Assembly (NCBI GenBank): GCA_039187035.1
Contig: JBCCZS010000001.1
Location: 3,494 to 67,493, forward strand
Direction: 5' to 3'
From: JAJFFW01 sp039187035
Lineage (GTDB): Bacteria; Pseudomonadota; Alphaproteobacteria; Caulobacterales; Parvularculaceae
Length of the DNA: 64,000 nt
This document shows, piece after piece, positions 15,960-24,753 of this stretch. Both the position numbers and the translations under genes were made by a program. The notes under the pieces are model-generated. The model did not search any database and was not told where the DNA came from. It saw only the letters and a program-made list of their open reading frames with translations. Within the stretch, counting starts at the first letter, position 1, and every line of letters begins with the position of its first letter.

Positions 15960-18458
15960 CTATTCGGGAATTACGACCGCCGCGCTCCGGCAGATTTCTT
16001 GAACTTCTGCGGGCGTCGGCGCGTCCCCGACCGCAATATGGTTTGGTCGATAAGCTTCATAACCCTGGAATTCTTCGGTTTTGCGCGTTCGCGCGCAGAC
16101 CCCGCCGCAGGCTTTGTGCGTCGTCGCTTCGATGACCTCCATCTCGCCGGGGCCCCGCCAGAACAGAAACATGACCACGTGGTTGCCGGCTTTATTCAAG
16201 ACGTCGCCGGGTTGGAGTTCGTCAAAGCTGATTTGCGTCGATGCGCTCGGAATGCTCCGCGTCGTGTATCGGGCGGCGCCGCCCCACGCGCGGGACACGA
16301 AACCCGAACAGTCGACGCCGGCGGCGTAGATGGAATTCACCGCCGATTTGGCATCGTAAATAATGATCTTTGTACAAACGTCGCCCGCGGGGCGCCCGGC
16401 GGCGATCTTTTCAACGAATTGCCATGGCCAGTCGCTGCCGGCCCAAACGTACGGCGCGCTCGAGACTTCCTCGCCGACGCGGCCGGAAAGCCGGCTCGGC
16501 CGGCTCCAAAACGCAAGATTATGATTGCCGCGCGACGCGCAGGCGGACGTCACCGTCGACTGTTCGCCGTAATGGAACGCCGTCTCCGGTTCGTAATTCG
16601 CGGGCTTCAACTCGTATTTGAGGTTGAGGTAGGTGCAGGCGTTTCGGACGACGGATCGCCGGTCGATCGCTTCGCCGGCCGAAACGCGGACGAAGGCTTG
16701 TTTGAGCGCCGCCGCATAGGTTTCGGCTTCGCCGATTTCAGGGCCGGTCTCAGGGCCGGTCTCAGGGCCGGTCTCAGGGCCGGTCTCAGGTTCGGCTGAA
16801 GTTTCGACTGCCGGCCCGCTCTCGGCTTCAGCGGCGTCGTCGGGAAGGTCAAGGGCGGGGGACGCGGGGGTGGCGATCTCGTCGCTTGCCGGGTCGTCAA
16901 TCGAGGCCGCCGCCGCCCGCCCGTCGGCGATGTCGTTCGACCCCGAAGCGATTTGGGCGTTATCGTCCGTAGACGCCGGGTCGCCGCCGGCGCTGGTATC
17001 GTCTTCGTTCGACGCGGCCGGCGGCGCTTCCTCGTCCGGCCCGGCCGGCAACGCCTCCTCTTCCGGCGGCCGCGCTTCCTCCGCCGGTGCGGGCGGCGTT
17101 TCGTCCTCGGCGGCCGCGCCCTCGGTCGCTTCGTCCGTCGGCGTGCTTGCGGGCGCGTCGTCGGCAGGTTCGCTTGCCGGCGCGGGCTGCTCGCCGCCGG
17201 CCTCGGTCTCGTCGTCGTCTCGTTGCGGCAGCGGCGGCCTCTCGGGCAGCGTCTCGATAAAATCCGGGTACGCCGCAGCGGCCAGATCCGCCGGTTTTTG
17301 TTCGTCGCGCAGTTGTTCGGTCAGAAAGACGCCGACGGTGTCGCGGGCCGTTCTTACGCGCCACTGCCATTGACCTTTCGGCCGCAATTTGACGAGCGAC
17401 ACGTCGTTCCGGCGCACAAAAATAGAAACGACGTCGCCGTTCGGCATAACGGTCGTGCTCTGGCGCGGCGTGCATACGCTGGACCGCGGGACGTAAAAGA
17501 GTTCCACCTCGTCGACGGCGTTCGCCGGCGCTTTGATGATCGTTTCGTCGGAACGGAACGCTTTCGCCCGCCGAAGTTCTTCCGTCATCGACAGAAATAT
17601 GTCGCCGGATTCAATGACCGCAGCGAGGCGAACGACGGCGATGGGGCGGCGCGCATGAACGACGGCTTCGGCGACGTCTCCGGAGGGAAGGGGGCGCGTC
17701 AACTCAAGGAAGCGACCGTCCTTGATCGCGTAATCGACGCGCGCGACGCCGCCGTCCGGGGTCGACGCGGAAACGGAGCCTGTCGGCGGCTGCGTACCGC
17801 CGATCTCGGCGTCGGCCATCGCGTCCCCGGCGGCCGTTAGCGGCGCATAGCCGCGGCTTTCGAGTGACGCGACGACGGCGTCCGGCAGGTCGTCGGCGTT
17901 TTCATAGTATGCGCCTTGTGCGCTCGTCTCGCCGCCGAACGAGACGCGTCTGAGGCGGTCGCCGCGTCCCGTCAGACTGCGCTCGGCGATTAAGAGATCG
18001 CCGTCGTGCGCGACGGCCGCAATGACGTCGAAGCCTTCCGACCGCTGCAACGGGGAGACGGACGTCACCCTGTCTTCAGTGGGCGAATAAATCAGCAGGC
18101 GGTCGGCGCTCGTGTCGATGATTGCGATCCGGTCCGCGTCAAGCGCCTCTATTCCGAACGGACAATTAAACCCGATCTCGTCGGCGTCGCCGGCGATATC
18201 AAAAGCGGCGACGCCGTCCTCGCCCGCGCCGAACCCGAAAAAGCCGCCCGTTCGCGTATCGTCGTCCGTCTCGCCCGCCGTCGACGGCGCCTGCCCGTCG
18301 CCTGCATTGGCGGCGTCCGCATCGCCGCTCGCTTCTTGGCTCGCGATCGACGTTTCGATCTGCGTTAGAACCCTGTGCTCGGATACGACCGAACAATAGC
18401 TCAAACTGAACGCCGCCGCGCCGATAACCAAAAGGACCAGAAGAAACCGCATTTCCAT
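15960..18458 (-). CDS. Large exported protein with NlpC/P60-like C-terminal domain and acidic linker
   Basis: This 832-residue protein begins with a membrane/signal segment (FLLVLLVIGAAAFSLSYCS). Cys22 could be a lipidation site, but Tyr at -1 is atypical. Residues about 80-400 form beta-rich repeats like a propeller (IEALDADRIAIIDTSADRLL, GDLLIAERSLTG). Residues about 410-590 are a Pro/Glu/Asp/Ala-rich disordered linker with four ETGP repeats near its end. The last 240 residues include VDCSGFVSRAW (Cys717) and GNHVVMFLFW (His760), the Cys/His pair of NlpC/P60 cysteine peptidases that cleave peptidoglycan peptides. A cell-wall or envelope role is inferred; the propeller ligand is unknown. It has its own promoter region and no operon partners. 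Confidence 0.65.
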   Translation of the reverse strand: MEMRFLLVLLVIGAAAFSLSYCSVVSEHRVLTQIETSIASQEASGDADAANAGDGQAPSTAGETDDDTRTGGFFGFGAGEDGVAAFDIAGDADEIGFNCPFGIEALDADRIAIIDTSADRLLIYSPTEDRVTSVSPLQRSEGFDVIAAVAHDGDLLIAERSLTGRGDRLRRVSFGGETSAQGAYYENADDLPDAVVASLESRGYAPLTAAGDAMADAEIGGTQPPTGSVSASTPDGGVARVDYAIKDGRFLELTRPLPSGDVAEAVVHARRPIAVVRLAAVIESGDIFLSMTEELRRAKAFRSDETIIKAPANAVDEVELFYVPRSSVCTPRQSTTVMPNGDVVSIFVRRNDVSLVKLRPKGQWQWRVRTARDTVGVFLTEQLRDEQKPADLAAAAYPDFIETLPERPPLPQRDDDETEAGGEQPAPASEPADDAPASTPTDEATEGAAAEDETPPAPAEEARPPEEEALPAGPDEEAPPAASNEDDTSAGGDPASTDDNAQIASGSNDIADGRAAAASIDDPASDEIATPASPALDLPDDAAEAESGPAVETSAEPETGPETGPETGPETGPEIGEAETYAAALKQAFVRVSAGEAIDRRSVVRNACTYLNLKYELKPANYEPETAFHYGEQSTVTSACASRGNHNLAFWSRPSRLSGRVGEEVSSAPYVWAGSDWPWQFVEKIAAGRPAGDVCTKIIIYDAKSAVNSIYAAGVDCSGFVSRAWGGAARYTTRSIPSASTQISFDELQPGDVLNKAGNHVVMFLFWRGPGEMEVIEATTHKACGGVCARTRKTEEFQGYEAYRPNHIAVGDAPTPAEVQEICRSAAVVIPE
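16739..16790. repeat. 12-bp tandem repeat inside the acidic linker
   Basis: About 4.3 copies of GGGCCGGTCTCA lie in frame within the gene at 15960-18458. On the coding strand each copy encodes Glu-Thr-Gly-Pro. The copies are almost identical at the DNA level, which suggests recent expansion by replication slippage. The length could vary between strains without shifting the frame. Confidence 0.85.
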
Positions 18459-18752
18459 ACCCCAGACGGACGAGCGTCCGCCTCACGATCGGATCGGTCA
18501 GGCGGTGGCCGCGACAATTTCGTTTAAGAGACTACCAGCTTAGGTGCAAAGCGGAAGGCCGGGCCCCAATTGCGGTGCGCCGGCGCCGACGCGTTTTGTG
18601 TCAAAAGCCCTTTGCACAGTCCGCGTCCGCTCCGGCTAGCCGCAACGGCGGCGCCCCGATCGCGCGCGCGTACAACGCTCGGTTATTGATTTTCCTCCGT
18701 ATTCGGCGGACCCTCCGGTCAAGCGCGAGAAAGCGCGATGGAGGAACCAGCC

Positions 18753-20018
18753 ATGCCCGACGCCCGCATCGACCGCCTTCGTTCGCTCTGCACCGACCAG
18801 GGCGTCGACGCCTTGGTTTTGACCGATCCCCATAATGTCCGATACGCGACGGGCTACCACTCCGTTCTTGAGCGGTGGACGCTGCGCGAACCGTTGAGCG
18901 CGGCCATCGTGCCCGCCGACGCGGCCGCGCCGGTGCAACTCGTCATTCCCGAAGCGAACGTCGCCATTCTCGCCGTCCTCGCCGACCAGGGCGCGCCGAC
19001 GCGCGAAGACGAGATCCGCACGTTCGACATGCTGAACTTTTGCGACGTCGCCCGTGCGGCCGACCCGCACGCTGCGGCCAGCGCCATCGGCGAGGCCGCG
19101 GCCGCGCTTTTCGCGGAGAAAGTGCGCGGCGCCTGCCGTGCCGACATCGTCGCCGCGGTCGCGGCCGCGTTGGCCGACCACGGTTTGGCCGGCGCGCGCC
19201 TCGGGGTCGACGACTTGCGCATGGGCGCGAAAGTCGCCGACGCGGCGTCCGGTCCGGCGATCGTCGACGCCTACGATCCGTTGATCGTCGCACGCATGGT
19301 CAAAACGCCGGACGAGCACGCGGCGTTCCGACGCGTCGGCGCGCAGGGCGACGCGGCCGTCGCGTTCGCCGCCGAACAACTCGAACCCGGCGTAACGTGG
19401 GACGAGGTGCAATACCGCATCGCTGATTTTATGGTGCGGCGCGACATCATTCCCGTGGACGAGGGGGCGGTTCTGTTCGGCGGCGCCTTCCGCGGCGCTT
19501 TCATGCCGGAATTATTCCGTACACGGTGCGATCGACCGCTCGCCGACGGTGACATCGTCATCCTGGAGACGCAAGGCGTCAGCGAGGGCTTCTGGATCGA
19601 CATCAACCGCACGGCGACCCTCGGCGCGCCGAGCGCGCCCTACCAACGTCTCCACGACATGATCCGCGACACGTTTTTGACGCTCGTCGACGCCATGAAG
19701 CCCGGCGCGCACACCGGGGACCTCTCGCGCCAAGGCTACGAGATCTTGAAGTCGAAAGGCGTTTCGGCGCCGGAGAAGTTCCTCGTCGTCGCCCACGGGG
19801 TCGGTCATATGCCGTTGGAAATTCCGGTTCCGTTTCCCGCCTACGGACGCGCCGGCGCCGACGGCTTCGTCATCGAAAAGGACATGGTCGTCAGCCTCGA
19901 CTGTCTGCATTTCGGGTCGGAGTTCGGGCCTTGCCATATGGAAAACGTGTTCATCATTTCTGACCACGGCGCGGAGTCGACATACAAAACGCCGTTGGAC
20001 CTTCTCGGCCCGCGCTAA
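18753..20018 (+). CDS. M24-fold protein with altered metal ligands (creatinase/ectoine-hydrolase-like)
   Basis: This 421-residue cytosolic protein has the two-domain creatinase/prolidase fold. The start at 18753 has GGAGGA about seven bases upstream. The N-domain includes VDALVLTDPHNVRYATGY. In the C-domain the canonical M24 ligands are partly changed: the first Asp is Glu (VILETQG), the second Asp remains (WIDINRT), the His is present in AHGVGHMPLE, the usual Glu of the EPG segment is replaced in VSLDCLHFGSEFG, and the final Glu is kept (HMENVFI). This suggests a non-peptidase member such as creatinase, ectoine hydrolase or a related amidinohydrolase rather than a true aminopeptidase P. It stands alone, with a hairpin after the stop. 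Confidence 0.7.
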   Translation: MPDARIDRLRSLCTDQGVDALVLTDPHNVRYATGYHSVLERWTLREPLSAAIVPADAAAPVQLVIPEANVAILAVLADQGAPTREDEIRTFDMLNFCDVARAADPHAAASAIGEAAAALFAEKVRGACRADIVAAVAAALADHGLAGARLGVDDLRMGAKVADAASGPAIVDAYDPLIVARMVKTPDEHAAFRRVGAQGDAAVAFAAEQLEPGVTWDEVQYRIADFMVRRDIIPVDEGAVLFGGAFRGAFMPELFRTRCDRPLADGDIVILETQGVSEGFWIDINRTATLGAPSAPYQRLHDMIRDTFLTLVDAMKPGAHTGDLSRQGYEILKSKGVSAPEKFLVVAHGVGHMPLEIPVPFPAYGRAGADGFVIEKDMVVSLDCLHFGSEFGPCHMENVFIISDHGAESTYKTPLDLLGPR

Positions 20019-20020
20019 CG

Positions 20021-20050
20021 CGGCGCAGCATTTTTGCTGCGGCGCCGTTT
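20021..20050 (+). terminator. Hairpin after the M24-fold gene
   Basis: Three bases after the stop, GCAGCA (20025-20030) and TGCTGC (20035-20040) form a stem around TTTT. Partial extension by GC pairs is followed by GCCGTTT. It is a plausible but imperfect Rho-independent terminator. Confidence 0.45.
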
Positions 20051-20173
20051 AAGCTTGCAAGCCTTCGCAGATGTGACGGTTTGTGGTCGACTCAGTCGAC
20101 CGTCAGCACCCGTACGGTGTCTCCGAGAAGTGGTATAAATGGTTGAATTTATTTGATGTTTTGCGTCTGCGCG

Positions 20174-20206
20174 AAAAACAAAAAGACATGATTGTTTTTT
20201 TCTGGC
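20174..20206. promoter_or_regulatory. Operator-like site shared with the E1/SDR divergent promoter
   Basis: The element GAC-AT-GATTGTTTTTT-TC-TGGC (20185-20206) matches the site at 30711-30732 at 18 of 22 positions. An upstream AAAAACA (20174-20180) pairs with TGTTTTT (20193-20199) as an inverted repeat. It lies about 190 bp upstream of the receptor start, in an AT-rich island within GC-rich DNA. A common regulator, or a shared promoter/UP element, is inferred. Confidence 0.5.
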
Positions 20207-20389
20207 CACCGCTCCCGCGTTAGTGTTAACGTTCTAAAGTGCGTCGCTAACGCGAAGTGATCCGTGTACGCCTTCGGGCGTGTCCTGACGGTTCGTTCGG
20301 TTGCAGGCGTGCGACGAACAAGGCGCCGAAAAGGCGTTTCACGGCCGCGTCGAGGGGGCTCGGCGGGCCGTTCCTGGGAGGGAATTGTC

Positions 20390-22669
20390 ATGATGAAATC
20401 GGCCCCGTTCACTAAGCGTGCGCTTTTGTTGCAGTCGTCGCTCGCCGGCTTCGGCCTCGCTGCGGCGGCGCCCGCGCCTGCGGTCGCGCAGGATGACGCC
20501 GGCGCGCGCCGGCTGGACGAAATCGTCGTCACGTCGCGGCGTAAAGAAGAGAGTTTGCAGGACGCGCCGGTGTCGGTCACGGCGATCGAGGCGGAAGCGC
20601 TCGATCAGTTCTTCGCCGACGACTTGACGGATTTGAACGGCATCGCGCCGAACGTCGTCGTCACCAACGTGACGGGTTTCAACGCGGCCGCGATCTCGTT
20701 TCGCGGCACCTCGACCGGCGACATCATCCTGACGTTCGACCCGGCGGTCGGCGTCGTCATCGACGACTTCCCGATCGCGCACGTGCAAACCCAATTGCTC
20801 GACTTGTTCGACATCGAGCGCATCGAGTTTTTGCGCGGTCCGCAAGGCACGACCTTCGGCAAGAACACCGTCGGCGGCGTCATCAACGTCGCGACGAAGC
20901 TGCCCGACATGGACCGGTACGGCGCCGAAGCGCGGTTCCTCTACGGCAATTTCGACACCCAAGAAGTTCGCGCGGCCGTCAACATGCCGCTGATCGAGGA
21001 CACGCTCGCCATGCGCACGGCGATCCTTTATCAGCGTAACGACGGCTTCTACCGCAACGCCAAAGGCGACGGACGGCGCTTCGCCGGCGACGACGTTTTT
21101 TCGTTGCGGTCCAAACTCCTATGGACGCCGACGTCGCGCACGGACGTTCTTTTCACGTTCGAATATTTGCGCGATCGGGGCGGCACGCCGGGCAACGTCA
21201 ACGAAACGCCGGAAGACTTTGCATTCTCGCAATTCGGCTTTCCCGGCATCCAGACGACCGGCGCGGACCCGTTCGACACCGGGGTCACGCTTTGCGAAGG
21301 CGACCGGTTCGATCCGGATTGCATCGGAACGATCAACGGCCACCAAGTCGACGTATATGGCGGGTATTTGCGCCTCAACCATCAATTCGACATCGGCACG
21401 CTCACGGTGATCGGCGGGCATCGCTATCAACAATCGGTCCTGCCGAGCGATTTCTCCGGCGAGGTCGCGCGGCTCTTTGAGTCGACCCGGGACGACATTC
21501 GTCGCCAATATATGATCGAATCCCGGTTCGCCTCGACGCTTGAAGGGCCGCTCAACTTTATCGTCGGCGGTCAATATTGGTCGAACGACCTTGACTACGT
21601 CTCGTCGAGCTTCCTGAGTTTCTTGACGTTTCTGGGCGATCCGACGGCGACGTCGGACCCGAACCTCGGCGGCGCGCGCCACAATGTCGACAGTTTCGCC
21701 TTCTTCGGCGAGGCGGAGTACGAAATCGCTCCCGCTTTCGACATCATCTTCGGCATGCGGTACACGAACGAATCGAAGGACTTCGAGCGCCAGCCTCAGG
21801 TCCGCCGGTCGCTTGTCGAATTGGGCCAGCAGCCGACCTTTGAGGAAAGCGCGAACTTCGACGCAATCACGCTACGCGCCGGCTGGCGTTATCAGATTAC
21901 GGACGACGTCTCGTCCTACTTCACGTTCAGCCAAGGCTTTAAGAGCGGCGGCTTCAACAGCCAGGCGATGACCGCGTTTTCCGCACAGCCGTTCAACGAG
22001 GAAACCGCCGATTCGTTCGAACTCGGCCTCAAGTCGGAGTTGTTCGACAATCGGTTGCGGTTCAACGCGTCGGGCTTTTACGTGAAGTATGACGATTTGC
22101 AGCGCGAGTCGGTTCTTCCTTTTATCGATCCGTTGACCAACCTGCCGGGGCAAGAGACCGTCACCTCCAACGCGGGCGGCGCGCGCGTCTACGGTCTTGA
22201 GTTCGAGGCGTTGGCCGTGCCGACTCAGAACCTGACGCTGCAAGGCTCGCTCGGTTGGCAAGATGCTGAGTATACGGAATTTCAGACCGACATTGACGGC
22301 GACGGCATAAACGACGACGCGTCGTTCTTGGAATTGACGCGCGTGCCGACCTGGACGGTGTTCGGCTCCGCGACGTATGAAGCACCGATCAACTACGGGC
22401 GAATTTCCGCGAACCTCAACGTCAGCTATCAGTCCGAGTTCGAATTTTCGGTGCTGAACGCCGATTTCACGCAAGGCGAGGCGCGAACTCTGTTCAACAC
22501 GAGCCTCACTTGGTTTGCGCCCGATGATGCGTTCCAGATTTCCGGTTTCGCACGAAACCTGTTCGACGAGCGCTACCGGGTGTCCGGAAACTCCGTGGCC
22601 GGCTTGTGGAACTTCACCAACTACGGCGCGCCGCGCACCTACTGCGTCGAAGTCGGCGCTAATTTCTAG
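20390..22669 (+). CDS. TonB-dependent receptor (catabolic-island receptor 1)
   Basis: This 759-residue receptor starts at ATG 20390, just after GGGAGGGA; upstream in-frame codons are Arg-rich and not a leader. It has a signal peptide ending AVAQ, a TonB box (LDEIVVTSRRKEESLQDAPVS), a plug (DLNGIAPNVVV, then IERIEFLRGPQGTTFGKNTVGG) and a barrel ending VEVGANF. This subtype, common in sphingomonads and Caulobacterales, often serves sugars, aromatics or other catabolic substrates rather than iron. The next gene, 81 bp downstream, is a PQQ dehydrogenase. Its promoter region carries a motif shared with the E1/SDR cluster. The substrate is unknown. Confidence 0.88.
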   Translation: MMKSAPFTKRALLLQSSLAGFGLAAAAPAPAVAQDDAGARRLDEIVVTSRRKEESLQDAPVSVTAIEAEALDQFFADDLTDLNGIAPNVVVTNVTGFNAAAISFRGTSTGDIILTFDPAVGVVIDDFPIAHVQTQLLDLFDIERIEFLRGPQGTTFGKNTVGGVINVATKLPDMDRYGAEARFLYGNFDTQEVRAAVNMPLIEDTLAMRTAILYQRNDGFYRNAKGDGRRFAGDDVFSLRSKLLWTPTSRTDVLFTFEYLRDRGGTPGNVNETPEDFAFSQFGFPGIQTTGADPFDTGVTLCEGDRFDPDCIGTINGHQVDVYGGYLRLNHQFDIGTLTVIGGHRYQQSVLPSDFSGEVARLFESTRDDIRRQYMIESRFASTLEGPLNFIVGGQYWSNDLDYVSSSFLSFLTFLGDPTATSDPNLGGARHNVDSFAFFGEAEYEIAPAFDIIFGMRYTNESKDFERQPQVRRSLVELGQQPTFEESANFDAITLRAGWRYQITDDVSSYFTFSQGFKSGGFNSQAMTAFSAQPFNEETADSFELGLKSELFDNRLRFNASGFYVKYDDLQRESVLPFIDPLTNLPGQETVTSNAGGARVYGLEFEALAVPTQNLTLQGSLGWQDAEYTEFQTDIDGDGINDDASFLELTRVPTWTVFGSATYEAPINYGRISANLNVSYQSEFEFSVLNADFTQGEARTLFNTSLTWFAPDDAFQISGFARNLFDERYRVSGNSVAGLWNFTNYGAPRTYCVEVGANF

Positions 22670-22684
22670 CGCCCCTCAGCGGAC

Positions 22685-22703
22685 GGCGGCGTCGCGCGCC
22701 GCC
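22685..22703 (+). terminator. GC hairpin between receptor and PQQ dehydrogenase
   Basis: GGCGGCG-TCGCG-CGCCGCC forms a perfect 7-bp stem 15 bp after the receptor stop. There is no T-run, so it may attenuate or stabilise a shared transcript rather than end it. Confidence 0.3.
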
Positions 22704-22750
22704 GCCCGCAACGCCGGCGGCGATCCTGCATCCAACGCGCAGCGTCAAGA

Positions 22751-24700
22751 ATGATCACACCCTTCGGCACAAGGATCGCCCATCGCGTCGCGGCGCTATG
22801 CGCCGGCTTACTGGCCGCGGTCTTGTCGCCGGCCGGGGTCGGTGCGGAAAAGGCGCGCGTCGGTTCCTGGTCGCAGTATGGCGGCGACGACGCGGGCACG
22901 CGATACGCGCCGCACGACCAAATCAATCCGCAGACGATTAAGAAGCTCCGGCGGGTTTGGACGTACCGGACGGGCGAGCTGGAGCGCCGTTCGGCGGCGA
23001 TGAACGTCAACAGCTCCAACGAAAACACGCCAATCGTCGCAGCCGGCTCCCTGATCGTCTGTACGCCGTTCAACCGCGTCGTCGCGCTTGATCCGGCGAC
23101 GGGCGAAGAACGCTGGACCTTCGACCCGCAGGTGCGCGACGACTTTCCGTTGCCCAATCAATATGTGTGTCGCGGCGTGGCGCAGTGGCGCGACGCCTCG
23201 GCCGACGACGGCGCCGCCTGCGCGCATCGCCTGTTCGTCGCCGCGAACGATTTGCGCGTCATCGCAATCGACGCGCATACGGGAGAACGTTGCGCCGGTT
23301 TCGGCGAAAACGGCGAGGTCCGCGTTCAAACGGTTCGGGCGCAACGAACGCCCGGCGAAATCAAATTCAACTCCGCGCCGGCGGTGGTGAACGACGTCGT
23401 CGTCGTCGGCTCGTCAATTCTTGACAATGTGCGCACCGACGCGCCGCTCGGCACCGTACGCGCCTTTGACGCACGGACGGGCGCGCCCGCATGGACGTTC
23501 GACGCGGTGACGCCGACTGCAGACGTCGGTGCGGCGAACGTCTGGACGGCGATGGCGACGGACGACGCGCGCGATCTCGTCTTCCTGCCGACGTCGAGCG
23601 CGTCGCCCGACTTCTACGGCGGCGAACGCGGCGGCGACAACGAACTCGCCAACGCGATCGTCGCTGTGCGCGGCGCGACCGGCGAGCGGGTTTGGTCGCA
23701 ACAACTCGTCCGACACGACGTTTGGGACTACGATTTGCCGTCTCAACCGACGCTCGTCGATTTGCGGCGCGACGGCGGCGTCGTGCCCGCGGTCGTCCAA
23801 ACGACGAAGCAGGGCTTCGTTTTCATCTTTCATCGAGAGACCGGCGCGCCGATTTTTCCGCTAACGGAGGTGCCGGTTCCCGCATCGGCGGCGCTGGGCG
23901 AAGCCTTGCCGCGATCCCAACCGGCGCCGAGCCTGCCCGCGCCGCTCGTGCCGCAACGGCTGACGCCGGACATGGCGTTCGGCTTCACGCCGATCGATAA
24001 ATCAGCCTGTCGACAAAAGATCGCCGATGCGCGGTCGGAAGGGCTCTTCACGCCGCCGAGCGTTGAGGGAACGATTTTCTATCCGTCGACGGCGGGCGGC
24101 GCCAATTGGGGCGGGTCCGCGTTTGACCCGGCGCGGCGGCTTCTCTTCGTCAACACCTCGCGCGTTGCGCAACTCATCACGCTCGAACCCAAGAGCGCAG
24201 AGGACGGCGAGGCGGCGAGCGTCGTTTTGTCGGCCAAGGAAGACGTCTCCCCGCAAGACGGCGCGCCCTATCGCGTGCGCCGCGAATGGCTGTTGTCGCC
24301 GCTCGGCGCACCGTGCTCGCCGCCGCCTTGGGGCGGCCTGACGGCGATTAATCCGGATACGGGAGAAACCGTTTGGGACGCGCCGCTCGGCGACATTCGC
24401 GACCGCTTGCCGGTCCCCTTGCCGATGAAAACCAATCTCGGCACGCCCAATATCGGCGGCCCGGTCGCCACCGCAGGGGGCCTCGTCTTCATCGCTGCGG
24501 CCCAGGACAACTACTTACGCGCTTACCGGTCGGACACCGGCGAGGAAGTCTGGCGCGACAAACTCCCCGCGGGCGGCCAGACGACGCCCATGTCCTATGA
24601 AGTCGACGGCAAGCAATATGTCGTCATCACGTCGGGACAACATCTTTGGTTCCAAACCCCGCCGGGCGACTACGTCGTCGCCTATGCGCTGGAGGACTAG
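22751..24700 (+). CDS. Periplasmic PQQ-dependent dehydrogenase (glucose-dehydrogenase-like)
   Basis: This 649-residue protein has a signal peptide (ALCAGLLAAVLSPAGVGA) and an eight-bladed quinoprotein propeller with W-motif repeats such as VVALDPATGEERW. It starts WSQYGGDDAGTRYAPHDQINP and has the late signature of the membrane glucose/quinate dehydrogenase family (KTNLGTPNIGGPVATAGGLVFI, then LPAGGQTTPMSYE). Unlike E. coli Gcd it lacks the five N-terminal membrane helices, so it should be soluble in the periplasm and pass electrons to an unidentified acceptor. It oxidises a sugar or polyol; the exact substrate is open. No pqq biosynthesis genes are nearby. It probably shares transcription with the upstream receptor. 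Confidence 0.85.
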   Translation: MITPFGTRIAHRVAALCAGLLAAVLSPAGVGAEKARVGSWSQYGGDDAGTRYAPHDQINPQTIKKLRRVWTYRTGELERRSAAMNVNSSNENTPIVAAGSLIVCTPFNRVVALDPATGEERWTFDPQVRDDFPLPNQYVCRGVAQWRDASADDGAACAHRLFVAANDLRVIAIDAHTGERCAGFGENGEVRVQTVRAQRTPGEIKFNSAPAVVNDVVVVGSSILDNVRTDAPLGTVRAFDARTGAPAWTFDAVTPTADVGAANVWTAMATDDARDLVFLPTSSASPDFYGGERGGDNELANAIVAVRGATGERVWSQQLVRHDVWDYDLPSQPTLVDLRRDGGVVPAVVQTTKQGFVFIFHRETGAPIFPLTEVPVPASAALGEALPRSQPAPSLPAPLVPQRLTPDMAFGFTPIDKSACRQKIADARSEGLFTPPSVEGTIFYPSTAGGANWGGSAFDPARRLLFVNTSRVAQLITLEPKSAEDGEAASVVLSAKEDVSPQDGAPYRVRREWLLSPLGAPCSPPPWGGLTAINPDTGETVWDAPLGDIRDRLPVPLPMKTNLGTPNIGGPVATAGGLVFIAAAQDNYLRAYRSDTGEEVWRDKLPAGGQTTPMSYEVDGKQYVVITSGQHLWFQTPPGDYVVAYALED

Positions 24701-24753
24701 AGCGTCGGAGCCTTATTCCGACAAAGCCGGTCCGCCGTTGCGACCCGGACCCT

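Noticed and set aside
20264..20389. Upstream extension of the TonB receptor at 20390
   Set aside because: The added 42 residues are Arg-rich and would block the signal peptide. A strong GGGAGGGA lies just before 20390.
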